Shown here: positions 16,611 through 23,189 of the stretch, piece after piece
How the letters are laid out: each line of letters opens with the position of its first letter
Numbering within the stretch: the stretch's first letter is position 1
Source: Streptomyces sp. WMMB303
GTDB taxonomy: Bacteria > Actinomycetota > Actinomycetes > Streptomycetales > Streptomycetaceae
DNA: 64,000 nucleotides
Direction of reading: 5' to 3'
Assembly (NCBI RefSeq): GCF_029351045.1
Contig: NZ_JARKIN010000001.1
Span: 3,274,501 to 3,338,500 of the forward strand
Program-made: the position numbers and the translations under genes
The notes under the pieces: generated by a model
The model's input: the letters and a program-made list of their open reading frames with translations, nothing else
The model's database searches: none
Told to the model about the DNA's origin: nothing

Positions 16611-16783
16611 GCTACCGATCCCCTGTTTGTCACGTCGGGCTGCACCAGGAATGCCGCCACCCCGACCACGCGCAGCAGCCGAAGGTGGCTGCGGGCGTCT
16701 TCTACGAACCCTGCGACTGCCCGTGCCACCGGCCACAGCAGAGCTCCCCACCGAAGGAGAGGGCAGGGGATGGCACGCAGTGA
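16607..16783 (+). CDS. Integrative-element Cys/His-rich small protein (58 aa)
   Basis: A 58-residue protein, GTG start at 16607 overlapping the previous stop. It contains VCHVGLHQECRHPDH and EPCDCPCHRP: five Cys and five or more His in two clusters, a pattern that could bind one zinc. The length and zinc-ribbon-like spacing are common among small genes of actinomycete elements. The open frame extends further upstream (to 16535), but the overlap junction argues for 16607. Function unknown. Confidence 0.6.
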   Translation: MSYRSPVCHVGLHQECRHPDHAQQPKVAAGVFYEPCDCPCHRPQQSSPPKERAGDGTQ

Positions 16784-16997
16784 GCGACAGGTCGCCATCG
16801 AGGTCGTCGGTGGGTCGCTCCGCCGAGGAGACGTCATCCACGTAGGTGGTCAGTCGATGGCCGTGAGCGATATCCGCCATCTCACCGGCGGAGCGAAGCT
16901 CATCGCGTTCAGGACTGGCGACACCCTGACGATCACGCCCGGGACGACCCTGGTCGTTCTGCGCACCGTAGCGGGCTGGGAGGGCCCAGAATGTTGA
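16770..16997 (+). CDS. Integrative-element small hypothetical protein (75 aa)
   Basis: A 75-residue protein, SERQVAIEVVGGSLRRGDVIHVGG followed by MAVSDIRHLTGGAKLIAFRTGD and a hydrophobic beta-rich end. It looks like a small all-beta domain, but I cannot name a family. The ATG at 16770 follows AAGGAGAGGG and overlaps the previous gene by 14 bases; its end overlaps the next gene by 7. Such overlaps indicate one translationally coupled operon. Confidence 0.65.
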   Translation: MARSERQVAIEVVGGSLRRGDVIHVGGQSMAVSDIRHLTGGAKLIAFRTGDTLTITPGTTLVVLRTVAGWEGPEC

Positions 16998-17509
16998 TCT
17001 ACGACCGAACCAAGACCCCCATGCCCGCACCCGAACTCCGGCTTCTGCCATGGACCACGGACAGCGGGAAGCCCTGCTACCTCAACGGCAACGCTGACTC
17101 CACGATGGCCATGTACGCCGACGCGGTCGAAGAGAACCAGTTGGAGCACGCCCACGATGCCTTGACCCGTGCTGTGCACATCATCGACACGGCAGAGGAC
17201 GAGGACACCGAGCAGACCAAGGCACTCAAGGTGGCCGCCGTCGCCTTGAGCAACTGCCTGCGCGTCGCCGACAGCAGGGGTGCGAGGCTGCCAGGCTACG
17301 AGCACGCAGAGATCTCGTGCGGCGCCCGAGGGCGCGACGATGACGACGGCAACGGCCCCCTTCTCCCCGCCGAATCCTTCGGCTGGGCTGCGTCGATGCC
17401 AGCCCTCTCCGTCTCAGTTTCCGTCTCATTCACCCCCGTCCGGGCTCATTCATCAGCGACCAGCACCAACCCAACAACGCCCCCGACCAGCCCCAGCGAA
17501 CGCCCCTGA
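16991..17509 (+). CDS. Integrative-element hypothetical protein, C-terminus probably scrambled
   Basis: A 172-residue frame. Residues 1-100 look like a normal folded protein (MLIYDRTKTPMPAPELRLLPW, ADAVEENQLEHAHDALTRAVHIIDT, KVAAVALSNCLRVAD). From about residue 105 the sequence becomes low-complexity (SVSVSVSFTPVRAHSSATS, NPTTPPTSPSERP) and coincides with the arm-type repeats before attR, so the original stop was probably lost by frameshift or deletion and the frame runs through non-coding element end. First half real, second half doubtful. Function unknown; related N-terminal parts occur in other Streptomyces elements. Confidence 0.55.
   Translation: MLIYDRTKTPMPAPELRLLPWTTDSGKPCYLNGNADSTMAMYADAVEENQLEHAHDALTRAVHIIDTAEDEDTEQTKALKVAAVALSNCLRVADSRGARLPGYEHAEISCGARGRDDDDGNGPLLPAESFGWAASMPALSVSVSVSFTPVRAHSSATSTNPTTPPTSPSERP
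17411..17431 (+). repeat. Arm-type direct repeat, attR side (GTCTCAGTT/GTCTCATTC)
   Basis: GTCTCAGTT (17411-17419) and GTCTCATTC (17423-17431), 12 bases apart start to start, matching the pair on the attL side at 14766-14786 in sequence, order and period. Same orientation. Probable integrase arm sites. Confidence 0.6.
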
Positions 17510-17545
17510 ACGACCCCGTACAACCCTCTGAGCAGCCAGAACAGA

Positions 17546-17603
17546 CCTCGAGGGCGAGTGAGGGGGCAACTCCTCCGTGGGTTCAAAGCCCACCGCTACC
17601 GCT
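17546..17603 (+). repeat. attR: degenerate copy of tRNA-Ser 3' half
   Basis: Copy of 14651-14708 with three changes (anticodon-loop GG for AA, T-loop G for T). It has no 5' half, so it is not a gene. Similarity continues weakly beyond the tRNA end (TGAGCAGGACGAA in both) and a hairpin follows at 17625-17646, which suggests that this side retains the original chromosomal 3' flank of the tRNA. It is easily mistaken for a truncated tRNA. Confidence 0.9.
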
Positions 17604-17974
17604 CCTGAGCAGGACGAACGAGGGCCCCGACCGTCACCGGTCGGGGACCCTGGGAGCTGAAGCCGACGATCAATATCGCGGCGCTCACAAAGTATCCGCC
17701 GTCGATGAATATAAGGATCTCTGCTTCAGACTCATGACACCTCTCACACCGGACGAAAAGCTTGGCACGCCGCATCTTTTGTGGCGCGCCTCTCGCGCTA
17801 CCCGCCCCTGCGGTTCCGCACCTCACAGATGGTCTTCGAGAGACGAGGGTGAGAGAGGCGAGACGAGGACCCGGGCGGGCTCGAAAGAAGGTGCTCGATT
17901 CCCCGGCAAGCGGGATGCTGATCGCGTCGCTCGGCGCGCCGGGCCCAGAGCCAAGCTTCATACGGAGGCGAAAG
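17604..17974. other. Original downstream flank of the tRNA-Ser locus
   Basis: After the attR hairpin the sequence is relatively AT-rich (for example AATATAAGGATC near 17710) and holds no supported gene. It leads into the ArsR-type gene, whose ribosome-binding GGAGG is at 17964-17968. The locally lower GC may mark further decayed acquired DNA. Confidence 0.35.
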
Positions 17975-18973
17975 ATGCTTGCCATCGAGGTCGGCCCGGC
18001 CGATGTGGCCCACACCCGCTACGCGATCTCGCCACTGGGTGAGGCGATGAACGCGCTGCGGGTCGCGGCGGGCAAGCAGCCTGCCGGACCGCTGCGGTCC
18101 TGGGCGCAGCGCGTCGCGCCACGGTACGAGCGGCTGCTCCGCGAGACACCCGAGGTCGTGGCACTGACGACGCTGCTCCGCCGAGGCGGCTACAACGCGG
18201 ACTTCATCCAGCCGCCCCCTCCGGACCCCGGAGGGGACTTCGCCGTCGAACTCGCCGCGGTGCGCACGACCCCGCTGGGCCAGGTCCGTGCGGAGATCGC
18301 CCGCAACCTGGTCGGATTGCGTACGCCGCCGCGTCACGTCCGGCAGATCCTGGCCGCCCCGGACGTGCTCACCCGGCTCGCGGACGCGATCGAGGCGACC
18401 TGGCACGCGCTGGTCGAGCCCGACTGGCCGCGGCTGCGTGCGGTGCTGGAACGCGACCTGGTGCAACGCGCGGGGCATCTCGCCATGTTCGGCTGGGCAG
18501 CGGCGCTGTCCGACCTGGATCCGCGGGTGGGCTGGCGCTCCGAGGGGGCGCATGGCGTACTCGAGGTGCGCACGGGCTCCCGCAGCGGATGGGAGCGTCA
18601 CCGGCCGGGCGGCAGGGGCCTGTTGCTGATGCCGACCGTTTTCGGCAGCCTCATCAGCTACGCCGAGCCGCCGTGGCCGTACGCCCTGGTGTATCCGGCG
18701 CGCGGTGTCGCGGACCTTCTCGGGCCGCCGCCCGTGCGGCACGGTGGCGCGGCGCTCGCACGGCTGGTCGGCCCGCACCGCGCGCAGGTGCTGCGAGCGC
18801 TCGCGGTGCCGGCGACGACCACGCAGCTGGCCGGGCAGCTGGGGCTCAGCATGGGGACAGTCGGCGGCCACCTCGCCGTGCTGCGCGATGCCGGTCTGGT
18901 CAGCCGGACCCGGACGGGCCGATCCGTGCGCTACGAGCGCACACCTTTGGGCGAGCGCCTGTCCGGTCCCTGA
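17975..18973 (+). CDS. ArsR-type winged-helix transcriptional regulator with N-terminal DUF5937-like domain
   Basis: A 332-residue regulator. The C-terminal 75 residues are an ArsR/DeoR-like winged helix (LARLVGPHRAQVLRALAVPATTTQLAGQLGLSMGTVGGHLAVLRDAGLVSRTRTGRSVRYERT). The N-terminal 240 residues match the long helical region often found in such actinomycete regulators (YAISPLGEAMNALRVAAG, ERLLRETPEVVALTTLLRR, PTVFGSLISYAEPPWPYALVYPARGV). That part probably senses a ligand, unknown. The ATG at 17975 follows GGAGG at 17964-17968; the longer frame upstream is out of coding composition. It faces the leftward monooxygenase gene. Confidence 0.85.
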   Translation: MLAIEVGPADVAHTRYAISPLGEAMNALRVAAGKQPAGPLRSWAQRVAPRYERLLRETPEVVALTTLLRRGGYNADFIQPPPPDPGGDFAVELAAVRTTPLGQVRAEIARNLVGLRTPPRHVRQILAAPDVLTRLADAIEATWHALVEPDWPRLRAVLERDLVQRAGHLAMFGWAAALSDLDPRVGWRSEGAHGVLEVRTGSRSGWERHRPGGRGLLLMPTVFGSLISYAEPPWPYALVYPARGVADLLGPPPVRHGGAALARLVGPHRAQVLRALAVPATTTQLAGQLGLSMGTVGGHLAVLRDAGLVSRTRTGRSVRYERTPLGERLSGP

Positions 18974-19117
18974 CCGCGGGTTCCGGCGCAGCGACCTCGC
19001 TGGTGCTCGCCGAGGGCTCCGGCATCATCGGGTGTCCCCGGTGCTCTCGGTCCTGCGCCGCCGCTCCGTCCGCCTGTGGAGGGGGAGCGACGGCCACGGC
19101 GCTCTCTGCCGCGCGCC

Positions 19118-20392
19118 TCACGTCGAGGGCGAGAGCGGCCCGGGGGAGGGGAAGGCGGGCAGGGTGAGGGCCGAATGGGCCGGTCGGCCCTGTGCGGGGG
19201 GCATGGTGTCGAGGTTGCGCAGCATGTCGTTGCGCCGGGCCAGGGCCTGGGTGGTGGTCGGGAAGAGTACGGCGTCGCCCTCGCCGACCAGGTCCTGGTT
19301 GGCGGTCACGAACTCCCGGGTGCGCTGCTCGTAGGCGGCGAAGCCCGCGGCGTGGTCCCGGCCGGCCAGGGAGGCGGCGAGCATGTACGCGCCGACGAGC
19401 GCGAGGCTGGTGCCCTGTCCGGTGAGGAACGAGGGCGCGTACGCGGCGTCGCCCACCAGCGCGACTCTGCCGCTGGCCCAGCGGGGCAGACGGATCTGGC
19501 TGACCGCGTCGAAGAACAGGTCGTCCGCGTCGTGCAGCGCGGCGAGCATGCCCGGCACCTCCCAGCCCGCGTCGGCGAAGACCCGGCCCACCAGTTCGCG
19601 TTGGGCCCGCGGATTCCGGAACGCCTCGAACGGCGGTGCCGGGTGGGCGAAGTTCAGGAAGGCGTGCACCCCGTCGTCGCCGGTGGAGCCTTCCTCGGCG
19701 GAGCCGTCCCCGACCGCGTACAGGACCGCGGCCCGGCCCGGGGTGTTCCAGATCAGGGCCTCCCGGGAGAGCCCGAGGGTGTTGCGCATGGTGAACCCGG
19801 CGAAGCAGTAGCCGAGGTAGCGGTGGAACTGCTCCTCGGGGCCGAAGAGGAACTCGCGGGTGCGGGAGTGCAGTCCGTCGGCGCCGAAGACCAGGTCGAA
19901 CGTGCGTGTGCCGCCCCCGCGGAAGGTGACGTCGACACCGTGTTCGGACTGGTCGAGGGTGTCGACGGAGTCGCCGAACAGGAATTCCACGTCGTCCCGG
20001 ACCGCCGCATGGAGGGCGCCGACCAAGTCCCCGCGTGGCACCTCCAGATCGCGTCCCTCGACACCGCCGGTGACGGTGTGCGGGTGGATCGCCGCCACTT
20101 GGCCGCCGTCCCCGTCGAGGAAGGCCAACCGGCGCAGGTCGATGTGCGCGTCCCGCAGCCGCGGCAGGATTCCCATCCGCCGGACGACTTCGAGTGCGGT
20201 CCCGCGCACGTCGATCGGGTAGCCGCCGCCGCGCAGCACGCTCGCCTTCTCGACGACCGTGACCGCGAATCCGCAGCGGTTCAGCCAGAACGCGAGGGCG
20301 GGCCCCGCGATGCTCGCGCCGGATATCAGGGCGGTGCGCCGGGGTGCGGCGGTTGCCGAAGTGATACCGCTCGGCGCATCGATGCGGGTCAT
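19118..20392 (-). CDS. FAD-dependent monooxygenase (class A, TetX/Rox-like)
   Basis: A 424-residue flavoprotein hydroxylase. The FAD Rossmann motif is SGASIAGPALAFWLNRCGFAVTVVEK (about 22-48) with the GxSIAG variant typical of this group; the DG-type motif GADGLHSRTR (about 170) and the late FAD motif VALVGDAAYAPSFLTGQGTSLALVGAY (about 300-326) are present. Such enzymes hydroxylate aromatic or polyketide substrates and some inactivate antibiotics. The ATG overlaps the exporter stop (20389-20392, ATGA), so exporter and monooxygenase are one operon, consistent with combined efflux and modification of the same compound. Regulation is likely by the divergent TetR protein at 22004. Confidence 0.92.
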   Translation of the reverse strand: MTRIDAPSGITSATAAPRRTALISGASIAGPALAFWLNRCGFAVTVVEKASVLRGGGYPIDVRGTALEVVRRMGILPRLRDAHIDLRRLAFLDGDGGQVAAIHPHTVTGGVEGRDLEVPRGDLVGALHAAVRDDVEFLFGDSVDTLDQSEHGVDVTFRGGGTRTFDLVFGADGLHSRTREFLFGPEEQFHRYLGYCFAGFTMRNTLGLSREALIWNTPGRAAVLYAVGDGSAEEGSTGDDGVHAFLNFAHPAPPFEAFRNPRAQRELVGRVFADAGWEVPGMLAALHDADDLFFDAVSQIRLPRWASGRVALVGDAAYAPSFLTGQGTSLALVGAYMLAASLAGRDHAAGFAAYEQRTREFVTANQDLVGEGDAVLFPTTTQALARRNDMLRNLDTMPPAQGRPAHSALTLPAFPSPGPLSPST

Positions 20393-21789
20393 TCGGTGGC
20401 TCCCTTGCTCATGGTGCGGGCGACGAGGAGGGACAGCGCCGTGACGGCGCCGGCGAGGACGAAGCCGGTGACGAAGGCCGATTCGGCCGGGACATCCGAC
20501 CCGGAGGGGGTTGCGGCGGTGAGGATCGCGCCGCAGACCTGCATCCCCACGGCGTAGCCGAGCACGCGGGTCACCAGGACCAGGCTGGTGGCGATGCCGG
20601 TGTCGCCGTGCTCGACGGAAGTGGCGGTGCTGGTCACCATCGCCGTGACGCAGAGGCCGCTGCCGAGCGCGATCGCCGTCTTGGCGACGACCAGATGCCA
20701 GATCTCGGTGTGCACGGCTGCCAGGGCGAGCAGCGAGCCGGCCATGAGGACGATCCCGGCGGTGACCACGGCACGCGAGCCCAGCCGCCGCGCCCCCATC
20801 CCGCCGAGCGGTCCGGCCACCGACGCGGCCACGGTGCCGGGGAGCAGGAAGAAGCCGATCTCGGTGGCGCCGGCCCCGAACCCGTATGCCTCGGTGGGCA
20901 CATCGAAGAGCTGCGGGACGAGGTAGAGCGCCCCCGAGGTGCCCACGCAGATCATGAACGTCAGCACACACGACTTCCACACCGCGGGCCGCGCCAGCAT
21001 GCGCAGGTCCACCAGGGGTGCGGCTGCTCGGCGCTCGACGGCGATCCATCCGGCCGCGAAGGCGACCAGCAGCACGACGAGCGCCCCCGATGCGAGGGGC
21101 TGCGAGCCGGCCTCGGGTGCCAGTTGGAGCACGAGCATGAGCGTGATCAGCGTCCCGCTCAGCAGGACCAGACCGGGCCAGTCGATGCCCGTTCCGTCCG
21201 AGGGGACCGGCGGATCCTGCGGCATCAGCCGGTTCACCAGCAGGGTCGCTCCGAGGACCGCGAGCGTCGGCAGTGCGAACATCCAGTGCCGGGAGAGCCC
21301 TTCCGCCACGGGCCCGGCCGACAGCGTCCCCGCCATCCCGCCCGCCACGAACAACCCGCTCACCACCCCGATGGCCACCTTCGACTCGCCCTCGGGGAGG
21401 TGCGCGCGCACCAGGATGAACGACAGCGGCAGCGCGCCCACCATCGCTCCTTGCAGCAGTTGACCGAGCAGCAGCACGGGCAGGTTCGGCGCCAGCGACG
21501 ACACCAGGCCCCCGACGCCGACCACCGCCATCAGCCGGACCAGGACCCGTTTCCCGCCGTACCGGTCACCGAACTTGCCTGCGACCGGTGTGACGAGCGC
21601 GCCCGTGATGAGCAGCATGATGCCGAGTAACGCCCCCTCGGCGGGGCTCATGTCCAGCTCGCGTTGCAGGAGCGGAAGCGTCGGTGTCACCACCGACTCC
21701 AAAGCGCCGGAGGAGACTGCCAGCAGGCCGAGGGCTGCGACAGCGGGCCTGCCGATGCGGATCGGGGGAGGAGCCGTCGTTGCGGTCAT
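20389..21789 (-). CDS. MFS drug-export permease, DHA2-like
   Basis: A 466-residue permease with about 14 hydrophobic segments, opening PAVAALGLLAVSSGALESVVTPTLPLLQRELD. The MFS loop 2-3 motif is GKFGDRYGGKRVLVRL and the antiporter-type motif region is GLFVAGGMAGTLSAGPVAEGLS. DHA2-like exporters expel lipophilic drugs in exchange for protons. It is the first gene of a two-gene leftward operon with the FAD monooxygenase and diverges from a TetR regulator over a shared operator, the usual layout of an inducible resistance unit. Start ATG 21787-21789 with AGGAACTCC upstream. Confidence 0.9.
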   Translation of the reverse strand: MTATTAPPPIRIGRPAVAALGLLAVSSGALESVVTPTLPLLQRELDMSPAEGALLGIMLLITGALVTPVAGKFGDRYGGKRVLVRLMAVVGVGGLVSSLAPNLPVLLLGQLLQGAMVGALPLSFILVRAHLPEGESKVAIGVVSGLFVAGGMAGTLSAGPVAEGLSRHWMFALPTLAVLGATLLVNRLMPQDPPVPSDGTGIDWPGLVLLSGTLITLMLVLQLAPEAGSQPLASGALVVLLVAFAAGWIAVERRAAAPLVDLRMLARPAVWKSCVLTFMICVGTSGALYLVPQLFDVPTEAYGFGAGATEIGFFLLPGTVAASVAGPLGGMGARRLGSRAVVTAGIVLMAGSLLALAAVHTEIWHLVVAKTAIALGSGLCVTAMVTSTATSVEHGDTGIATSLVLVTRVLGYAVGMQVCGAILTAATPSGSDVPAESAFVTGFVLAGAVTALSLLVARTMSKGATE

Positions 21790-21963
21790 GGGGGAGTTCC
21801 TTTCGTCGGTGCCGGAGACGTCGTCGGTGTCGGAGACGTCGTCGGTGCGGGGCGGAGCGTCGGTGCTCGGGCGGGGAAGCGGGGCGGTCGCGGGGCGTGT
21901 ACTGATGCCGTCGTGCTGCCGGGCCCGGTGTGGGCTGCGGCTGTCCGCGCCGCGACCCGAGAA

Positions 21964-21986
21964 CTACACTACACGGTGCAGTGTAG
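21964..21986. promoter_or_regulatory. TetR-type operator, inverted repeat CTACACT-N9-AGTGTAG
   Basis: Perfect 7-base arms CTACACT (21964-21970) and AGTGTAG (21980-21986) separated by nine bases, ending 17 bases before the TetR start. The TACACTACACGGTGCAGTGTA core is of the type bound by many TetR/AcrR exporter repressors. Its place in the divergent region allows it to regulate both tetR and the exporter-monooxygenase operon. Confidence 0.75.
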
Positions 21987-22003
21987 AACGCTAGGATGTG
22001 ACC

Positions 22004-22636
22004 ATGCCGACCACGAAGACACTGCGCGAGGGGTCAGCGCCCAAGCGGGCCGCGATCCTCTCGGCGGCCCGGGAACTGTTCCTCGCCGACGGCTTCGACC
22101 GGTCCAGCGTCGACGCGGTCGCCGCGCGGGCCGGGGTGTCCAAGCGGACGGTCTACGACTACTTCGGCGACAAGCAGACGCTGCTGCACGCGGTCGTCGA
22201 CACCGTCGGCCAGGCTCTGATCACCACAGTCCGGCGCACTCTGGACGACACCCTCACGGACCGCACCGAGGCGGCCGACCTCGAGGACGCCCTGGTCGCG
22301 TTCTCGGTGCAGATCGCGACCGAGATGCTCGACTCGGCGGAGTACGCGACGCTGCTCCGGCTGGTCCGGACGGAGTCCGGCCACCTGCCGCACCGGGGCT
22401 ACAACCCCATGGCCGACGCCCCCGACGAGGCGATCGGCGAGCGGTTCGCCGCCTTCGCGGACGCCGGCCTGCTGGACGTCCCCGACCCGCGGCTCGCGGC
22501 CGACCAGTTCCTCGCACTGACCTTCGGCGTCGCGCTGGACAGGCTCGGTTCCGCCAACGCGGCGGAGGACACCCGCGTCCGACCGCTCATCGTCGAGGGA
22601 GTGCGGACCTTTTTGCGGGCATATCGCACCAGGTAG
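22004..22636 (+). CDS. TetR/AcrR family transcriptional regulator
   Basis: A 210-residue repressor. The helix-turn-helix is at residues 12-60: RAAILSAARELFLADGFDRSSVDAVAARAGVSKRTVYDYFGDKQTLLHAVV, textbook TetR_N. The rest is a ligand-binding helical domain of the AcrR-like TetR_C_7 kind (ATLLRLVRTESGHLPHRGYNPM, LDVPDPRLAADQFLALTFGVALDRL). ATG 22004 is preferred over GTG 21998 since AGGA at 21993-21996 is spaced for it. The perfect inverted repeat just upstream suggests autoregulation; the inducer is probably a substrate of the adjacent exporter or monooxygenase. Confidence 0.92.
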   Translation: MPTTKTLREGSAPKRAAILSAARELFLADGFDRSSVDAVAARAGVSKRTVYDYFGDKQTLLHAVVDTVGQALITTVRRTLDDTLTDRTEAADLEDALVAFSVQIATEMLDSAEYATLLRLVRTESGHLPHRGYNPMADAPDEAIGERFAAFADAGLLDVPDPRLAADQFLALTFGVALDRLGSANAAEDTRVRPLIVEGVRTFLRAYRTR

Positions 22637-23189
22637 TCCTACCGCACCGGAGGACGGAGAGCCGCGGACGGCGCGGAAGCAGAGCGCGCTGCCGAATCCG
22701 CCTTTCGCGATGCCTTCCGGTGTTCATTCGAGTTCGACGGCGTTTCCCCTGGTGCGTCCGGGGTCTTCGGTCCTCGCGTCACGGTGATGTTCACGGTTTC
22801 TCCATCGACGCTTGCCGATGTGCGGCGATGTTCAGTGCTGTCTGTCGTTGTTCATGCAAGTGCGTCGGTGTTTTCGGGACTCGTTCCACTCCGCCAATCC
22901 GCGCGGGACGCCGCTCAGAACGCCGTACGGAGGGCCGGATTCCGCGCGATTCATGCCGATAAGCCCGCGCGTGTTCCCCCTCGTCACCCGCTACTCGCCA
23001 GTTCCGGGAGCCCCCTGCTGAAGCGTGACGCCGCGCGCGCATCACGATCCGGAACCGATCAAGTCGTGCGGCGCCGGATTCTCTCGCCAGAAAGCGCTCC
23101 GCTTTCCTAAGCTCCAGCCTTCCGGCCCGAAAGTGTGACCGCGTACGCGGATGTGCCAAAGGGCGCTTCCGCAGCACAGGGAGTAATAC
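22637..23189. promoter_or_regulatory. Gene-free, AT-richer region upstream of the symporter, with CCGCGTACGCGG palindrome
   Basis: No frame in this 550-base stretch looks coding. It is visibly lower in GC than its surroundings (TTCACGGTTTCTCC, GTTGTTCATGCAAG), and GATGTTCA-like words recur near 22785-22840. At 23139-23150 a perfect 12-base palindrome CCGCGTACGCGG lies 39 bases before the symporter ATG and is a candidate regulatory site; GGGAGT at 23180-23185 is the ribosome-binding site. Confidence 0.4.

Larger units (their letters stand above)
14651..17603. mobile_element. Decayed ~3 kb integrative element inserted in tRNA-Ser(CGA)
   Basis: The element is bounded by attL (14651-14708) and attR (17546-17603). 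Inside are, in order, arm-type direct repeats, the C-terminal remnant of a tyrosine recombinase reading toward attL, a GntR/UTRA repressor of the KorSA kind, an operator-rich divergent promoter, and five small rightward genes with overlapping start-stop junctions. This is the skeleton of a pSAM2-like actinomycete integrative and conjugative element: integrase next to att, GntR repressor and small accessory genes. Replication initiator, excisionase, FtsK-like translocase and most of int are missing, so it cannot move alone. One gene uses a TTA codon, rare in host genes. Confidence 0.85.

Noticed and set aside
14708..17545. Intact conjugative element
   Set aside because: No FtsK/SpoIIIE-like TraSA, replication initiator or excisionase; integrase truncated with an in-frame stop.
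17546..17603. A second tRNA-Ser gene
   Set aside because: Only the 3' half exists, without 5' acceptor or D arm, and key loop bases are mutated; it is attR.
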